NCBI GenBank assembly: GCA_024278775.1
Contig: JAJRSP010000229.1
Location: 1-26,106, forward strand
DNA: 26,106 nucleotides
Source: Planctomycetota bacterium
Lineage (GTDB): Bacteria > Planctomycetota > Phycisphaerae > UBA1845
Direction: 5' to 3'
The notes below the pieces were generated by a model. The model saw only the letters and a program-made list of their open reading frames with translations. It searched no databases and was not told where the DNA came from. Numbering within the stretch: the first letter of the stretch is position 1; the number at the start of each line of letters is the position of its first letter. This document shows positions 8,048-16,261 of the stretch, piece by piece. The position numbers and the translations under genes were made by a program.

Positions 8048-8743
8048 TCAGGCTGCGATCTCCTTTCCGAGATTCTCAAGCCCGGTAATCCAACGATCGA
8101 AATGAGGACACTTGCTACGAATCCTCTTGACCCCGATACGCTGCGCAATTTGCGGACCGTATGAGGCCTTGGCACCCTTGTAATCCGGGAACTCGCCAAC
8201 GATCCGCTTGGAAGGCGCCGAGTGCTGCCCATCGTCAATCAACTCGGGGCTTTCCCTGGAGTCAACGATCTTCTGCAACGTCGAGATTTGCTTGGCTGCA
8301 TCGATGTAGAATCGGCTGAATTCTTCCACGCCTGCCAACAGGTACGCCTCGAATTCGTGAAGCTGAATGAACGGAATAAAACGATCATCGGAAACATCCG
8401 CCTTCCACGCATTCTCCAGAAACTCCACCCGTTTGTACGGATCAGCCTGCAACTTCGCTGCATCGTCGAGTCCCGGAAAGTCGGAATGGATCGCGTACAA
8501 GTCGATCATGGTTGTAAAGAACACGTCCGGCTTCTTGTCCTGAGCCATCAGGCGAAGAATGTCATTCTTCATCGGCTCGTACTTTCGCCCGCCGCCGCGA
8601 TGCGTTTTTCCCTTTTTCCTCGCGTGCGCAATCAACACCGGCTTGTTCAAATAAACACCAAAATTCGCCAAATGTGGAGTCAACACAGTACTGGCGAAAG
8701 TCTGTTCCGTTTGACCCTCGGCAAAGAGGTGCAGCCGCACCAT
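8048..8743 (-). CDS. DUF4276 family protein (TOPRIM-like), partner of the adjacent AAA ATPase
   Basis: 231 residues from the ATG at 8743. That ATG overlaps the ATPase stop in a TGATG arrangement, so the two are translationally coupled. The N-terminus LHLFAEGQTEQTF carries the conserved EGxTE motif (E9, E13), followed by a TTMIDLYAIHSDFPG segment with D81 and D88, and by LHEFEAYLLAG (residues 128-138). This order of acidic residues is that of a TOPRIM-like fold, the type of nuclease domain found beside ABC-type ATPases in OLD- and PARIS-like antiphage systems. The end RSKCPHFDRWITGLE is typical of DUF4276. A defence role is inference from domain pairing. The pair is visibly less GC-rich than its nuo neighbours, which suggests transfer. 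Confidence 0.82.
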   Translation of the reverse strand: MVRLHLFAEGQTEQTFASTVLTPHLANFGVYLNKPVLIAHARKKGKTHRGGGRKYEPMKNDILRLMAQDKKPDVFFTTMIDLYAIHSDFPGLDDAAKLQADPYKRVEFLENAWKADVSDDRFIPFIQLHEFEAYLLAGVEEFSRFYIDAAKQISTLQKIVDSRESPELIDDGQHSAPSKRIVGEFPDYKGAKASYGPQIAQRIGVKRIRSKCPHFDRWITGLENLGKEIAA

Positions 8744-9849
8744 CAGTGCGGTCCTCCGCCGATGACGTTCTTCTCCCAAGTCTCGCCGAGGCTGTACTCT
8801 TCCAACCATTCCGCCAACGCTTGCGATTCAAGCCGCTTGAATGTCGTACCCTTGTCGTCGCGCTCGGCCACAACGATATCTTCGGGCTCAAAGTTGTCGA
8901 GAAACGAACTCGATTGCGTGCTGATCAAAATCTGCGCATGGTTTGAGGCCTTGCTGAACAACGATGCAATCACACCGAGCGCATACGGATGCAGACCCAA
9001 CTCAGGCTCATCAACAATGATGAGGCCTTGCAAATTATCTTCAGGCTGGAGCAGCAACGTAATCAAACATATTGCCCGCAGCGTGCCGTCGGAAAGCTGA
9101 TGCGGACCGAATACCTGATCCGACCCTTTTTCCTTCCAGTTGAGGATGATGTCCCCGTCTTTGAAGCCCGAAGGCTCAAGATCGAAATCGGCAAAGAAGG
9201 GTGCGATCAGTTGGATCGTGCCAACGATGCGATCATAAGCGACCCTGCCATCTTCTCGTAACCCGTAGAGAAACGCCGCGATATTCCCCGCATCGGGCAT
9301 TAACCATCGACTGTTTCCAACATAGCCACTCTGCTGCATCCGAGCAGTCGGCGATGTGTCGTGAAAGTGATAAACACGACAATGATTAAGCAGGTAACGA
9401 AAAACGTCTGCTGGTTGCTCACCTTTTTGGGCCTCGGTGCCGATTTGCGTCTCAAAGTGCCCCGCGCCGAGGGAAGTCACTAGTGGTTCTAGGTGGCCTG
9501 ATGTGTGATAGCTTAGGGTTTCTTCAGCAAAAACGAGCGTGTCATCTGCGCCATAAAACAACCGCATGCGGTAGATGTCACGTGCGTCATCAACATCAAA
9601 CTCAAGCTCCGATTCGATCTGCGGTGTAACTTTGGGGCCGAAATGAAGAAAAGAGTGCGCTCGCCCGGAAGTAGCGATGAAAAATTGCAGTTTCTCGCTC
9701 ATCATCTCGTTCAACATCTTGAAAAACGAGATGAGATTGCTCTTGCCCGCACCATTCGAACCGATCAAGACATTCAGCGGGCGCAGCTCAAGCGACGCGT
9801 CCTTTATCGACTTGAACCCCTTCAGAACGATCTTGTTCAGAGTCGCCAT
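8743..9849 (-). CDS. AAA/ABC-type ATPase (AAA_21-like, SMC/RecF-related)
   Basis: 368 residues. It has a Walker A GSNGAGKSN (residues 30-38) after the strand LNKIVLKGFKSI, an ABC signature LSDGT (252-256), a Walker B LIIVDEPELGLHP (276-288) and a switch STQSS (310-314). The middle section, residues about 60-240, replaces the long coiled coil of SMC/RecN proteins. The C-terminal YSLGETWEKNVIGG motif is common in ATPases paired with DUF4276 proteins. Such ATPases act as sensors or clamps that control an effector nuclease; that role here is inferred. The start is only 11 bases after the nuoD stop and has a strong ribosome site overlapping that stop, so it is probably expressed with complex I. 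It is followed by the DUF4276 gene with a 1-base overlap. Confidence 0.85.
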   Translation of the reverse strand: MATLNKIVLKGFKSIKDASLELRPLNVLIGSNGAGKSNLISFFKMLNEMMSEKLQFFIATSGRAHSFLHFGPKVTPQIESELEFDVDDARDIYRMRLFYGADDTLVFAEETLSYHTSGHLEPLVTSLGAGHFETQIGTEAQKGEQPADVFRYLLNHCRVYHFHDTSPTARMQQSGYVGNSRWLMPDAGNIAAFLYGLREDGRVAYDRIVGTIQLIAPFFADFDLEPSGFKDGDIILNWKEKGSDQVFGPHQLSDGTLRAICLITLLLQPEDNLQGLIIVDEPELGLHPYALGVIASLFSKASNHAQILISTQSSSFLDNFEPEDIVVAERDDKGTTFKRLESQALAEWLEEYSLGETWEKNVIGGGPH

Positions 9850-9856
9850 GCACGGT

Positions 9857-9862
9857 CTCCCT
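9857..9862 (-). promoter_or_regulatory. Shine-Dalgarno site of the AAA ATPase, overlapping the nuoD stop
   Basis: On the - strand AGGGAG lies 7 bases before the ATG at 9849. Its first two bases are also part of the nuoD TAG stop (9861-9863). Ribosomes finishing nuoD would stop on this site, which implies coupled translation. Confidence 0.7.
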
Positions 9863-11111
9863 ACCGATCCAACTCCGCCGCGATGATATTCAGGCTGCCG
9901 AGGATCGCCACCGCATCACTGATCTGATGACCCACCACCAGCTTCGGGAAGCACTGATAATTGATGAAGCTCGGTGGCCTGCACCGCGCCCGGTAGGGAT
10001 AGCGGTCGCCCTGACTGCACAGATAGAAGCCCAACTCACCGTTGGCGGTTTCATTGGCACCGTAAGCTTCACCCACCGGCGGTGTGTGGCCTCGGTTGGT
10101 CATCACCTGCTCGAAGTGATGAATCAGCCCCTCGATACTGAAATACACTTCGCCCTTGTCCGGCAGCGTTTGCTTGTCGTCCGCCAACACGTTGATCGGG
10201 CCAGCCGGGATATTATCGATAAGCTGATCGATAATGTGCAACGACTGACGCATCTCCTCAAGACGCAGCAGGTAACGCGAATAAACATCGCCGCCCGTCG
10301 CGATCGGCACCTTGAACGTAACCGCGCTCGCCCCCTGGCCGTCCCAGTCATCGGCGTAACACAGATAAGGCTCGTCCTTGCGCAAATCACGACGCACGCC
10401 GCTCGCCCGAGCCAGCGGCCCCGTCAAGCCCCAGTTGATCGCGTCATCATGATCGATGTAACCAATACCGCGCGTCCGCTCCACGAAAATGCGATTGCGA
10501 TTCAGAAGTGAAACCATGTCCTCGAACGTCTTGGGGAGCTTCTCGCAAAACGTCTTCACTTTCGCAGGCCAATCGTCGGGCATGTCCTGCATCAAACCCC
10601 CGACGCGCGTGTAGCTCGTCGTGAATCGCGCCCCGCAAATATCCTCGAACAGATCGTAGATTTCCTCGCGCTCGGCAAAACCGTACAAAAACGCGGTGAA
10701 CGCTCCAAGGTCCAAAGCAGCCGTCCCCACGCACAGCAGGTGATCCTGAATCCGAGCCAGCTCCGCGATGATCGTCCGCAGAACCTTGCAACGCGGCGTG
10801 ATCTCGATACCGAACAACACCTCGCACGCATGATGCCAGGCGATGTTGTTCGCCATCGGAGAAATGTAATTCATCCGATCGGTCACCACCACGTATTGGT
10901 TGTAATCCAGATGCTCACCGAGTTTCTCAAACCCGCTGTGCAGGTAGCCGATGTGCGGTGTACACGCGATCACCCGCTCGCCGTCAAGCTCCAGAACGAG
11001 TCGCAGCGTTGTGTGCGTCGCCGGATGCTGAGGCCCGAAGTTCAGCGTCCAAAGATCGCCGCCCGGCTCGTCCTGCGTCAAAACCGTTGGTTCAATTTGT
11101 TGCGTTTCCAT
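9861..11111 (-). CDS. nuoD: NADH-quinone oxidoreductase subunit D (NuoD, 49-kDa)
   Basis: 416 residues from the ATG at 11111; an adjacent ATG at 11114 is also possible, and AAGG lies 7 bases from the first and 4 from the second. The protein forms the quinone-binding site of complex I together with NuoB. Diagnostic segments are FGPQHPATHTTLRLVLELDG near residues 25-44 (with the quinone-site His), GYLHSGFEKLGEHLDYNQY (55-73), DRMNYISPM, and the C-terminal RARCRPPSFINYQCFP where NiFe-hydrogenase relatives carry metal ligands. It is a separate NuoD, not a NuoCD fusion, and no nuoC lies upstream: the next gene is divergent thiS. It is the first nuo gene of this cluster. Confidence 0.97.
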   Translation of the reverse strand: METQQIEPTVLTQDEPGGDLWTLNFGPQHPATHTTLRLVLELDGERVIACTPHIGYLHSGFEKLGEHLDYNQYVVVTDRMNYISPMANNIAWHHACEVLFGIEITPRCKVLRTIIAELARIQDHLLCVGTAALDLGAFTAFLYGFAEREEIYDLFEDICGARFTTSYTRVGGLMQDMPDDWPAKVKTFCEKLPKTFEDMVSLLNRNRIFVERTRGIGYIDHDDAINWGLTGPLARASGVRRDLRKDEPYLCYADDWDGQGASAVTFKVPIATGGDVYSRYLLRLEEMRQSLHIIDQLIDNIPAGPINVLADDKQTLPDKGEVYFSIEGLIHHFEQVMTNRGHTPPVGEAYGANETANGELGFYLCSQGDRYPYRARCRPPSFINYQCFPKLVVGHQISDAVAILGSLNIIAAELDR

Positions 11112-11284
11112 CATCTCGCCTTCGAGTCGCCGCCCATAAAGCATCAAGCCCGCATCCGCCACCAGCCAACGCACGCCCACAACTCAACCAGCCAGCATAC
11201 CGCAATCCCGCGCCGTTGAAAAAGCGCACTTTCCCGATTCAGATAAAAACGCCCGAAACGGCGAACACCTTCCCCAGGCTCCAT

Positions 11285-11313
11285 TTGCTGCGACCCCACG
11301 CCACTTCTATAAT
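11285..11313 (+). promoter_or_regulatory. sigma70-like promoter for thiS-thiG
   Basis: A perfect -10 box TATAAT (11308-11313) with a partial -35 box TTGCTG (11285-11290) at 17-bp spacing. The predicted transcription start is about 20 bases before the thiS ATG, too short a leader for a TPP riboswitch. Confidence 0.6.
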
Positions 11314-11340
11314 CCGCCCAACGAAAGCGGGATCCGAATC

Positions 11341-11541
11341 ATGCGGCTGACCATCAACGGCAAGGAGCAGGAAATCACCGGTGCGGACACCGTCGCGGAC
11401 CTGCTGCGGCGGTTCGAACTGCTGCCCGTGCGTGTAGCCGTCGAGGTCAACGAAGAGTTGGTGCCGCGCGCAACATTCGAGTCAGCCGCGTTGAGCAACG
11501 GAGACGCCGTGGAGATCGTAACATTCGTCGGCGGCGGTTGA
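11341..11541 (+). CDS. thiS: sulfur carrier protein ThiS
   Basis: 66 residues, the normal size of this ubiquitin-like carrier. ThiS is adenylated and thiocarboxylated at its C-terminal glycine and donates sulfur to ThiG for the thiazole ring of thiamine. The sequence starts [12 protein letters not shown], has the [13 protein letters not shown] strand typical of the family, and ends FVGGG, supplying the required Gly-Gly terminus. thiG follows after 31 bases on the same strand. It has its own promoter 28 bases upstream and is divergent from nuoD. Confidence 0.95.
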   Translation: MRLTINGKEQEITGADTVADLLRRFELLPVRVAVEVNEELVPRATFESAALSNGDAVEIVTFVGGG

Positions 11542-11572
11542 CGAAATTAGCAGGCAAAGGCGGAATGAAAAG

Positions 11573-12418
11573 ATGATCGAGCAAGACACATATCGCATCA
11601 GCGGGTTCGAATTTGCCTCGCGACTCTTCGTGGGCACGGGCAAGTACGCCGACTTCGACCAGATGTCCGCCGCACTGGAAGCCTCCGCATGCGAAGTCGT
11701 CACCGTAGCCGTACGACGCGACGTGCTCGATTCCGACGGCCGCCCCAAACAGGGCAACATCATCGAACACCTCGACCCCGAGCGATACACCATCCTGCCC
11801 AACACCGCCGGCTGCTTCACCGCCAAAGACGCCGTACGCTCAGCCAGGCTGTCGCGCGAACTTCTCGAAGGACTTGGAAACCCCGGTGCGAAATGGGTCA
11901 AACTGGAAGTGTTGGCCGACAAGAAAACCCTGCTGCCCGATCCGATCGGCACACTGGAAGCGACGACCGAGTTGGTCGGCCTCGGCTTCGACGTACTCGT
12001 CTACACCAACGACGACCCCATCCTCTGCAAACGATTGAAAGACGCCGGCGCAACCAGCGTCATGCCGCTCGGCGCCCCCATCGGCACAGGCCTGGGCATC
12101 CTCAACCACAACAGCATCCGCCTGTGCATCGAGTACCTCAAGGACGGCGACGCGGACTACCCCGTCATCGTCGATGCCGGAGTCGGGTCAGCCTCAGACG
12201 TCGCAATCGCGATGGAGTTGGGAGCCGACGGCGTCCTCCTGAACACCGGCATCGCCGGCGCCCGCGACCCGATCAGGATGGCTGCCGCCATGAATCACGC
12301 GATCCTCGCAGGCCGCCTCGCTTTCCAGGCCGGCCGCATAGGCCGAAAACGGTACGCATCCGCCAGCTCACCGTTCGACGGCCTGATCTCCCCCCACCAA
12401 CCAAGCGTCACCGTCTAA
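11573..12418 (+). CDS. thiG: thiazole synthase ThiG
   Basis: 281 residues, a TIM-barrel enzyme that joins deoxyxylulose 5-phosphate, a glycine imine and ThiS-thiocarboxylate into the thiazole phosphate of thiamine. K110 in WVKLEVL is the Schiff-base lysine. Other family blocks are RLFVGTGKY (17-25), ILPNTAGC (74-81), [13 protein letters not shown] and the phosphate loop [12 protein letters not shown] with [11 protein letters not shown]. The start ATG follows a GCGGAATGAAAAG purine-rich stretch. The C-terminus runs about 15-20 residues beyond the barrel. ThiS and ThiG together make a complete sulfur-transfer pair; thiF, thiH/thiO and thiE are not in the window. Confidence 0.96.
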   Translation: MIEQDTYRISGFEFASRLFVGTGKYADFDQMSAALEASACEVVTVAVRRDVLDSDGRPKQGNIIEHLDPERYTILPNTAGCFTAKDAVRSARLSRELLEGLGNPGAKWVKLEVLADKKTLLPDPIGTLEATTELVGLGFDVLVYTNDDPILCKRLKDAGATSVMPLGAPIGTGLGILNHNSIRLCIEYLKDGDADYPVIVDAGVGSASDVAIAMELGADGVLLNTGIAGARDPIRMAAAMNHAILAGRLAFQAGRIGRKRYASASSPFDGLISPHQPSVTV

Positions 12419-12444
12419 CAAAGCTTCAACCCAAACCCAAACGA

Positions 12445-12508
12445 GCCGCGGACTTCAGTCCGCGCGGACCTCAATTCGCACGGATTTCAACTCGCGCAGA
12501 TTTCCCGT
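12445..12508 (+). repeat. 16-bp-period imperfect tandem array (repeat family B, site 1)
   Basis: Four consecutive 16-base units begin at 12445, 12461, 12477 and 12493. The first is GCCGCGGACTTCAGTC and the second CGCGCGGACCTCAATT; the later two are degenerate versions of the second. The first unit plus the start of the second forms a hairpin, CGCGGACT / AGTCCGCG with a two-base loop. It follows the thiG stop by 26 bases. No T-run, so not a standard terminator. Confidence 0.75.
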
Positions 12509-12863
12509 TTGCCGAAACCGCAGACCCCGACGAACGCCCCAAATTCACTCCGACCAAGCCCCAATCCGCAAATCACCCGGTGCAACCGAACCGTCACCGG
12601 CCTGGTATGCCCCCGCCCGACGATCCACTCCCACTGCATTTTGTTGTGCTTTTGGATATGCGGTTGTATATAGTTTCCACTATGCATTTGCATTATCTGG
12701 GCCGTTTCCACATAATCGGGCGTAACCGAAGGAGTCGGGCACCCGCGTTTGGGCCTGTTGCGGGCGTCAGGGGAGGCGAATTCGGCTGATTCCCGATTCT
12801 CGAAGTGAAGAATCGACAGCCGATCGCGTGTACGAAGGAAAAGGCCTCTTGGAGACAACGGAC
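12509..12863. other. non-coding leader before the secreted protein, with a weak promoter candidate
   Basis: No gene is convincing here. The stretch 12636-12700 is unusually AT-rich for the window and contains a possible -35 TTGTGC (12644-12649) and -10 TATATA (12667-12672) at 17-bp spacing. That would give a leader of nearly 190 bases to the ATG at 12864. A ribosome site GGAG (about 12851-12854) precedes that ATG. Confidence 0.35.
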
Positions 12864-13499
12864 ATGACATGCATAAAAACCAGTTTGTTGGCGGCGGCGT
12901 TGGCCACCGGTTCCGCGATGGGGCAGTCGATCAATATCGATTTCGGCCTGCCGGGCAACGGGCCTTCCGATTCCTACGCGGCGGCCGGTCTGGCGGGCAA
13001 ATGGAACAGTATCGAAGGAGAACACACCTCAATCGGCAATCCGACGGCAATCTACGATTTGGTTGATCTCGACGGCAACGCCACCAACGTGACGCTCTTC
13101 CAGTTCGGCGGACAGGACATGATCACAGCCGGTAACGATCCTTCGGTCGAGGGCGACGATGCCATCCTGATGAACGACTGCATCGTAACCCACTCCGCCG
13201 GTTTGGAAACCTGCTTGTTCATCAACGGTTTGGAGTCGGGCACGTATGAAATCATCACCTACGCCTGGATGCCCAACAGCCCCGAAACCAACAATCGCGT
13301 TCGACTCGACTTTGACCCCGTCACCTTCGACGTCGGCGGCGTATGGACTGGTGAACATGTCGAGGGCATCACCTACTCGGTTCACACTCAGGAAATCACC
13401 AACGGATTCATCGGCCTGCATTCCGGCAACGTGCCCGGAGCGAACCTTGCGATCGGGGCAGCCATGAACGGCGTACAGCTTCATTTGCTGGCTGACTGA
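12864..13499 (+). CDS. secreted protein, N-terminal part of a probably split dockerin protein
   Basis: 211 residues from the ATG at 12864, chosen because GGAG lies 9 bases upstream and a clean signal peptide follows. That signal has K5, then a hydrophobic core SLLAAALATG, with probable cleavage after AMGQ at residue 21. The mature protein opens with SINIDFGLPG, a common start of secreted planctomycete beta-sandwich proteins. It continues with D-, G- and N-rich strands and paired cysteines, and ends AMNGVQLHLLAD. No catalytic motif is seen. The TGA stop at 13497 falls in a TGACTGAC tandem duplication. Removing one TGAC would join this frame to the dockerin frame downstream, so it is probably the front half of one gene of about 413 codons. 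Confidence 0.72.
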   Translation: MTCIKTSLLAAALATGSAMGQSINIDFGLPGNGPSDSYAAAGLAGKWNSIEGEHTSIGNPTAIYDLVDLDGNATNVTLFQFGGQDMITAGNDPSVEGDDAILMNDCIVTHSAGLETCLFINGLESGTYEIITYAWMPNSPETNNRVRLDFDPVTFDVGGVWTGEHVEGITYSVHTQEITNGFIGLHSGNVPGANLAIGAAMNGVQLHLLAD

Positions 13500-13518
13500 C
13501 TGCGGGACGCTCGAACTC

Positions 13519-14109
13519 GTGGACGGCGGCGCCAACGGGCAATCGTTTTCTGAGCGTGCGTTTGACGGCTACATCGACCCCCGGGTTGAAAGCACAAACG
13601 GGTCCGATTTCGATCTGGGCTTGAGCGAAATCACGATCGCGTTCTCAACACCAGCCAAGGACGCGGGCGGTGACGAACTGACAGTGGCTTCGTTCGATAT
13701 TGCGCACACAGCCGGCATCGCCCCGCCGACGATCACTGGGATATCAACCGAAGATGCCATGACCGTGACACTACAATTGGATCGCCCGCTGGCAGTCGGA
13801 GCGTGGACCACGATTTCGACGACAGCCGTCAGCGAATGCGGGGACGCACCGATCGTCGGACGTGATCAAATCACCGTCGGTTTCCTGCCAGGCGATGTGG
13901 ATCAGAACGGATTGGTCTCGCCATTCGACCTGCTGCGGTTCCGGCAGATCGTGAACGGCGCGTTTACAGCCGAGGTCGGCGTGAACGCAGACTATGCGGA
14001 CATGGACCGCAGCGGCGCGATCGCACCGTTTGACCTCCTGCGCTTCCGCCAGACCGTAAACGGAATTTCCCCCGCGACACAAACATGGGCCGGCGCGACG
14101 CTGCCCTGA
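13519..14109 (+). CDS. dockerin-tailed domain, probable C-terminal part of the preceding gene
   Basis: 196 residues if the GTG at 13519 is used, but the frame is open from 13468 and there is no ribosome site or signal peptide, so this is probably a detached 3' half. The frame joins the upstream secreted protein if one TGAC of the duplication at 13493-13500 is removed, giving LADCGTLELVDGG across the junction. It starts with a beta-rich domain (RAFDGYIDPRVE, ITIAFSTPAK) and ends in two type I dockerin-like calcium loops: GDVDQNGLVSPFD (residues 125-137; D126, D128, N130, D137) and ADMDRSGAIAPFD (160-172; D161, D163, S165, D172), each followed by LLRFRQ and VNG. Dockerins bind cohesins or act as calcium-folded secretion tails; no cohesin is present here. 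Confidence 0.7.
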   Translation: MDGGANGQSFSERAFDGYIDPRVESTNGSDFDLGLSEITIAFSTPAKDAGGDELTVASFDIAHTAGIAPPTITGISTEDAMTVTLQLDRPLAVGAWTTISTTAVSECGDAPIVGRDQITVGFLPGDVDQNGLVSPFDLLRFRQIVNGAFTAEVGVNADYADMDRSGAIAPFDLLRFRQTVNGISPATQTWAGATLP

Positions 14110-14259
14110 CGATGCTTTCCCCCCGATCCCTTTGCGGACTATTCTTCGTAGAGGGGTCAATGCGTTTCACGGCTCGCGGGCCGATTGGGTTGACCCATCC
14201 CAGTCGGCCCGCTGCCTATAGCACTTCCGGCGAATGCGTGACGGTCTTTGGCAGGGACG

Positions 14260-14291
14260 TCTTGAAATCCGCGCGAACTGAAGTTCGCGGC
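14260..14291 (-). repeat. repeat family B, site 2 (two units, reverse orientation)
   Basis: Read on the - strand from 14291, two 16-base units, GCCGCGAACTTCAGTT then CGCGCGGATTTCAAGA. Compared with the site-1 hairpin, the stem has a G-C to A-T change on both sides (CGCGAACT / AGTTCGCG), so pairing is preserved. It lies in the 207 bases between the dockerin frame and the VWA gene, which converge. Confidence 0.75.
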
Positions 14292-14316
14292 TCGCTGCGT
14301 TCCGATTGAGCTTGCT

Positions 14317-15909
14317 CTAACGATTGAACCCACCGAACGATCGGCAACCGAACGAAACGCAGGACTGAATATTCCCCAGCAAATTCTCAAGCAAATCGCG
14401 CCCGTCACTTAGGCCTCGGGATGTTGCGTCCGTACGGTCAGCCATGCCGCGTGAGGCTTCGTCGAAGTAATCCAGAAACGCGGTGAGGTTTTCGACAGCG
14501 ATCCGACCTCGGCCCTCGACAGCGTCGTCGGCTGCGTCAAAAAGGGCCAGCGATGTGTCCAGCAGCAATGCCCCGCGTCGTGCGGCGGCATCGGAGAAAT
14601 AGGCAGTCGTCCCGTCCGGCAACAAGCCGGCGGGCAGCGACAGCGCGAACTCCGATTGCGATGACGTGCCGTCCGTCAACGTGTACGACACCGCCACTTC
14701 TCCTATGGTGATCGCTTCATTGAACGTCGGGTTCGTTTCGAATGTAAGTCGAACGATCACCGCCCCACCGCCTTCGCGCCGGCTCAGAAACAGTGTCGGC
14801 ACGAATACGCGCGCACCGTTTGTCCCCGGCTCATAGTCCGGCACGCCGTATACCTGGGCAACACCAATGCCCTCCGGAACGACGTAGTCGATGGTCAGAT
14901 CGTAGGCAGCGGGCGTGACGAGGAATTCGAAATCCTCGTCAAAAACCGTCGCGATGCGCTCGGCGTCCGCCAGGAAAAACGAATTGCCCCCGCGAAGCTG
15001 CGAGATGTCGTAGGCCAGCTCCGTACCGAAGTTGTACCCAACACCCATGAGCGTGAATCCGACACCGCGCGCCGCCTGCTCTGCCAGGATGTCGAGAAAA
15101 CCGTCCGAGCCGGTCACGCCGACGTTGGGCATGGCGTCTGTAAACAAAATCAACCGCTGCGATCGGCCTTCACTGTCGGGGACGGCGATTTGCGAAAAGC
15201 CGGTTTGCATCGCGTCCTCGATGTTGGTCGATCCGTCGGGCTGAAGTCGATCAATGATGGACTCAATGCGACTTCGCTCATCGGCCGGCGTCGAGGGAAG
15301 CTCCAGGCGAGGCGTGGTGCTGAACGAGACAATGGCGATGCGGTCGTCGCCGTTCAGTTGGTCAAGCAGGCCGCCGAGGGCATCCTTGACCGCATCCATC
15401 TTGGTGCGCGCGTCGGTCGCAGAAGCGACGCCGTCCATAGAACCGCTTCGGTCGATCACGATGGCAAGGTCCAACGGCTCGCGTTGAAAGGCGTCGACGT
15501 CGATCGTCGTGCCGATGCCGATGAAGACGTCTGCCTGCGGTGCGGACTTGCCAAACGGTTGTCGCCACGCGACGGCTAAGTTGGGAAAAAAACGTGCCCT
15601 CGACCCCCTCCGGTGCGGGAATGGGAATGTCGTGTTCGCTCAAAAACCCTTCGACGGTGATGGCCGCCGAATCGGGAATGCTGCCGGATTCGATCACGGA
15701 ACGGGCTGACGCGATATCCTGCTGCCCGCCAAGCGTAGTGCCGACTGTGCCGCCGGCGTTAAACGTCGCCAATTCGCATCCGCCAACGGCGAGCGCACCA
15801 AATAGCAACGCCAGCCCAGCGACACACCCCTTTTCGCCCGGAACAAAATTGCGACGCGACCAGCGAAAAAGATTGGAAAAACGGCTTTGCGGTTTTTTCT
15901 TGAAGACAT
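14317..15909 (-). pseudogene. Tat-type VWA-domain lipoprotein gene with two single-base frameshifts
   Basis: Reading starts at the ATG at 15909, which has AGGAG 8 bases upstream. That frame leaves the gene unless one A is added to the A6 run of the coding strand (T6 on +, 15893-15898). With that base the protein has a twin-arginine motif SRRNFV (residues 18-23), a hydrophobic core, and a lipobox ending VGGC (C45). A second shift occurs at a T7 run (A7 on +, 15586-15592). With one T fewer it reads VEGTFFPNLAVAWRQPFGKS into an intact VWA domain with MIDAS residues DRSGSM, T in GSTNIED and D in LFTDAMP. The C-terminal part is a beta-rich domain and a helical segment ending CVSFGCRSFGG. The corrected length is about 530 residues. 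VWA lipoproteins bind ligands by metal; the function here is unknown. Confidence 0.8.
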
Positions 15910-15917
15910 GGAAACAA

Positions 15918-15922
15918 CTCCT
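15918..15922 (-). promoter_or_regulatory. Shine-Dalgarno site fixing the VWA lipoprotein start
   Basis: AGGAG on the - strand, 8 bases before the ATG at 15909. It decides the start: this ATG is out of frame with the Tat/lipobox signal by one base, and no other start codon lies in the signal's frame nearby. Confidence 0.7.
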
Positions 15923-16011
15923 GTTCAGATGAAGTGGCGGCCGGTGAACATCGTGGTATCCCGCAGACGCACGCAACCATACATGCGTCCACACCGTTAG
16001 ACGCTGATTCA

Positions 16012-16039
16012 GTTGTAGGTGGAAAAAAGTGTCCGTCAA
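16012..16039 (-). promoter_or_regulatory. candidate promoter for the VWA lipoprotein
   Basis: On the - strand, -35 TTGACG (16034-16039) and -10 TACAAC (16012-16017) with 16-bp spacing, about 100 bases before the start codon. Box quality is moderate. Confidence 0.35.
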
Positions 16040-16255
16040 CAATCGCCTGCTTCACCTCGGAGAGAGGGCGTCCATTTCTTGAAGCGTAGCCTGGTCAGTC
16101 CCGCTAGGGCCAGCGGGTGTGGACCGTGGCTTGCCGATTAGCGGACGCTGCGACGTCAGAAGGCGTTCCCTGTGGAAACCGCCCCCGCCAAGCGTCGGCT
16201 GTCGGTTTTCTGCTTTCGACTTTCGAGGGCATTCGAAGTACTCGCCGATTGCCGT

Positions 16256-16261
16256 TACAAT
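16256..16261 (+). promoter_or_regulatory. -10-like box directly upstream of rlmN
   Basis: TACAAT, five of six matches to TATAAT, ends 13 bases before the rlmN ATG. No good -35 is seen. If used, the leader would be only about 7 bases, making rlmN close to leaderless, in line with the lack of a ribosome site. Confidence 0.3.

Noticed and set aside
11115..11340. TPP riboswitch before thiS
   Set aside because: No thi-box motifs are seen, and the promoter at 11285-11313 leaves only about 20 leader bases.
12445..12468. Intrinsic terminator after thiG
   Set aside because: The hairpin is strong but no T-run follows on either strand, and the same element occurs at other sites as a dispersed repeat.
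11689..12789. A 366-codon + frame overlapping thiG
   Set aside because: Extremely arginine- and proline-rich shifted reading of thiG running into the repeat array.
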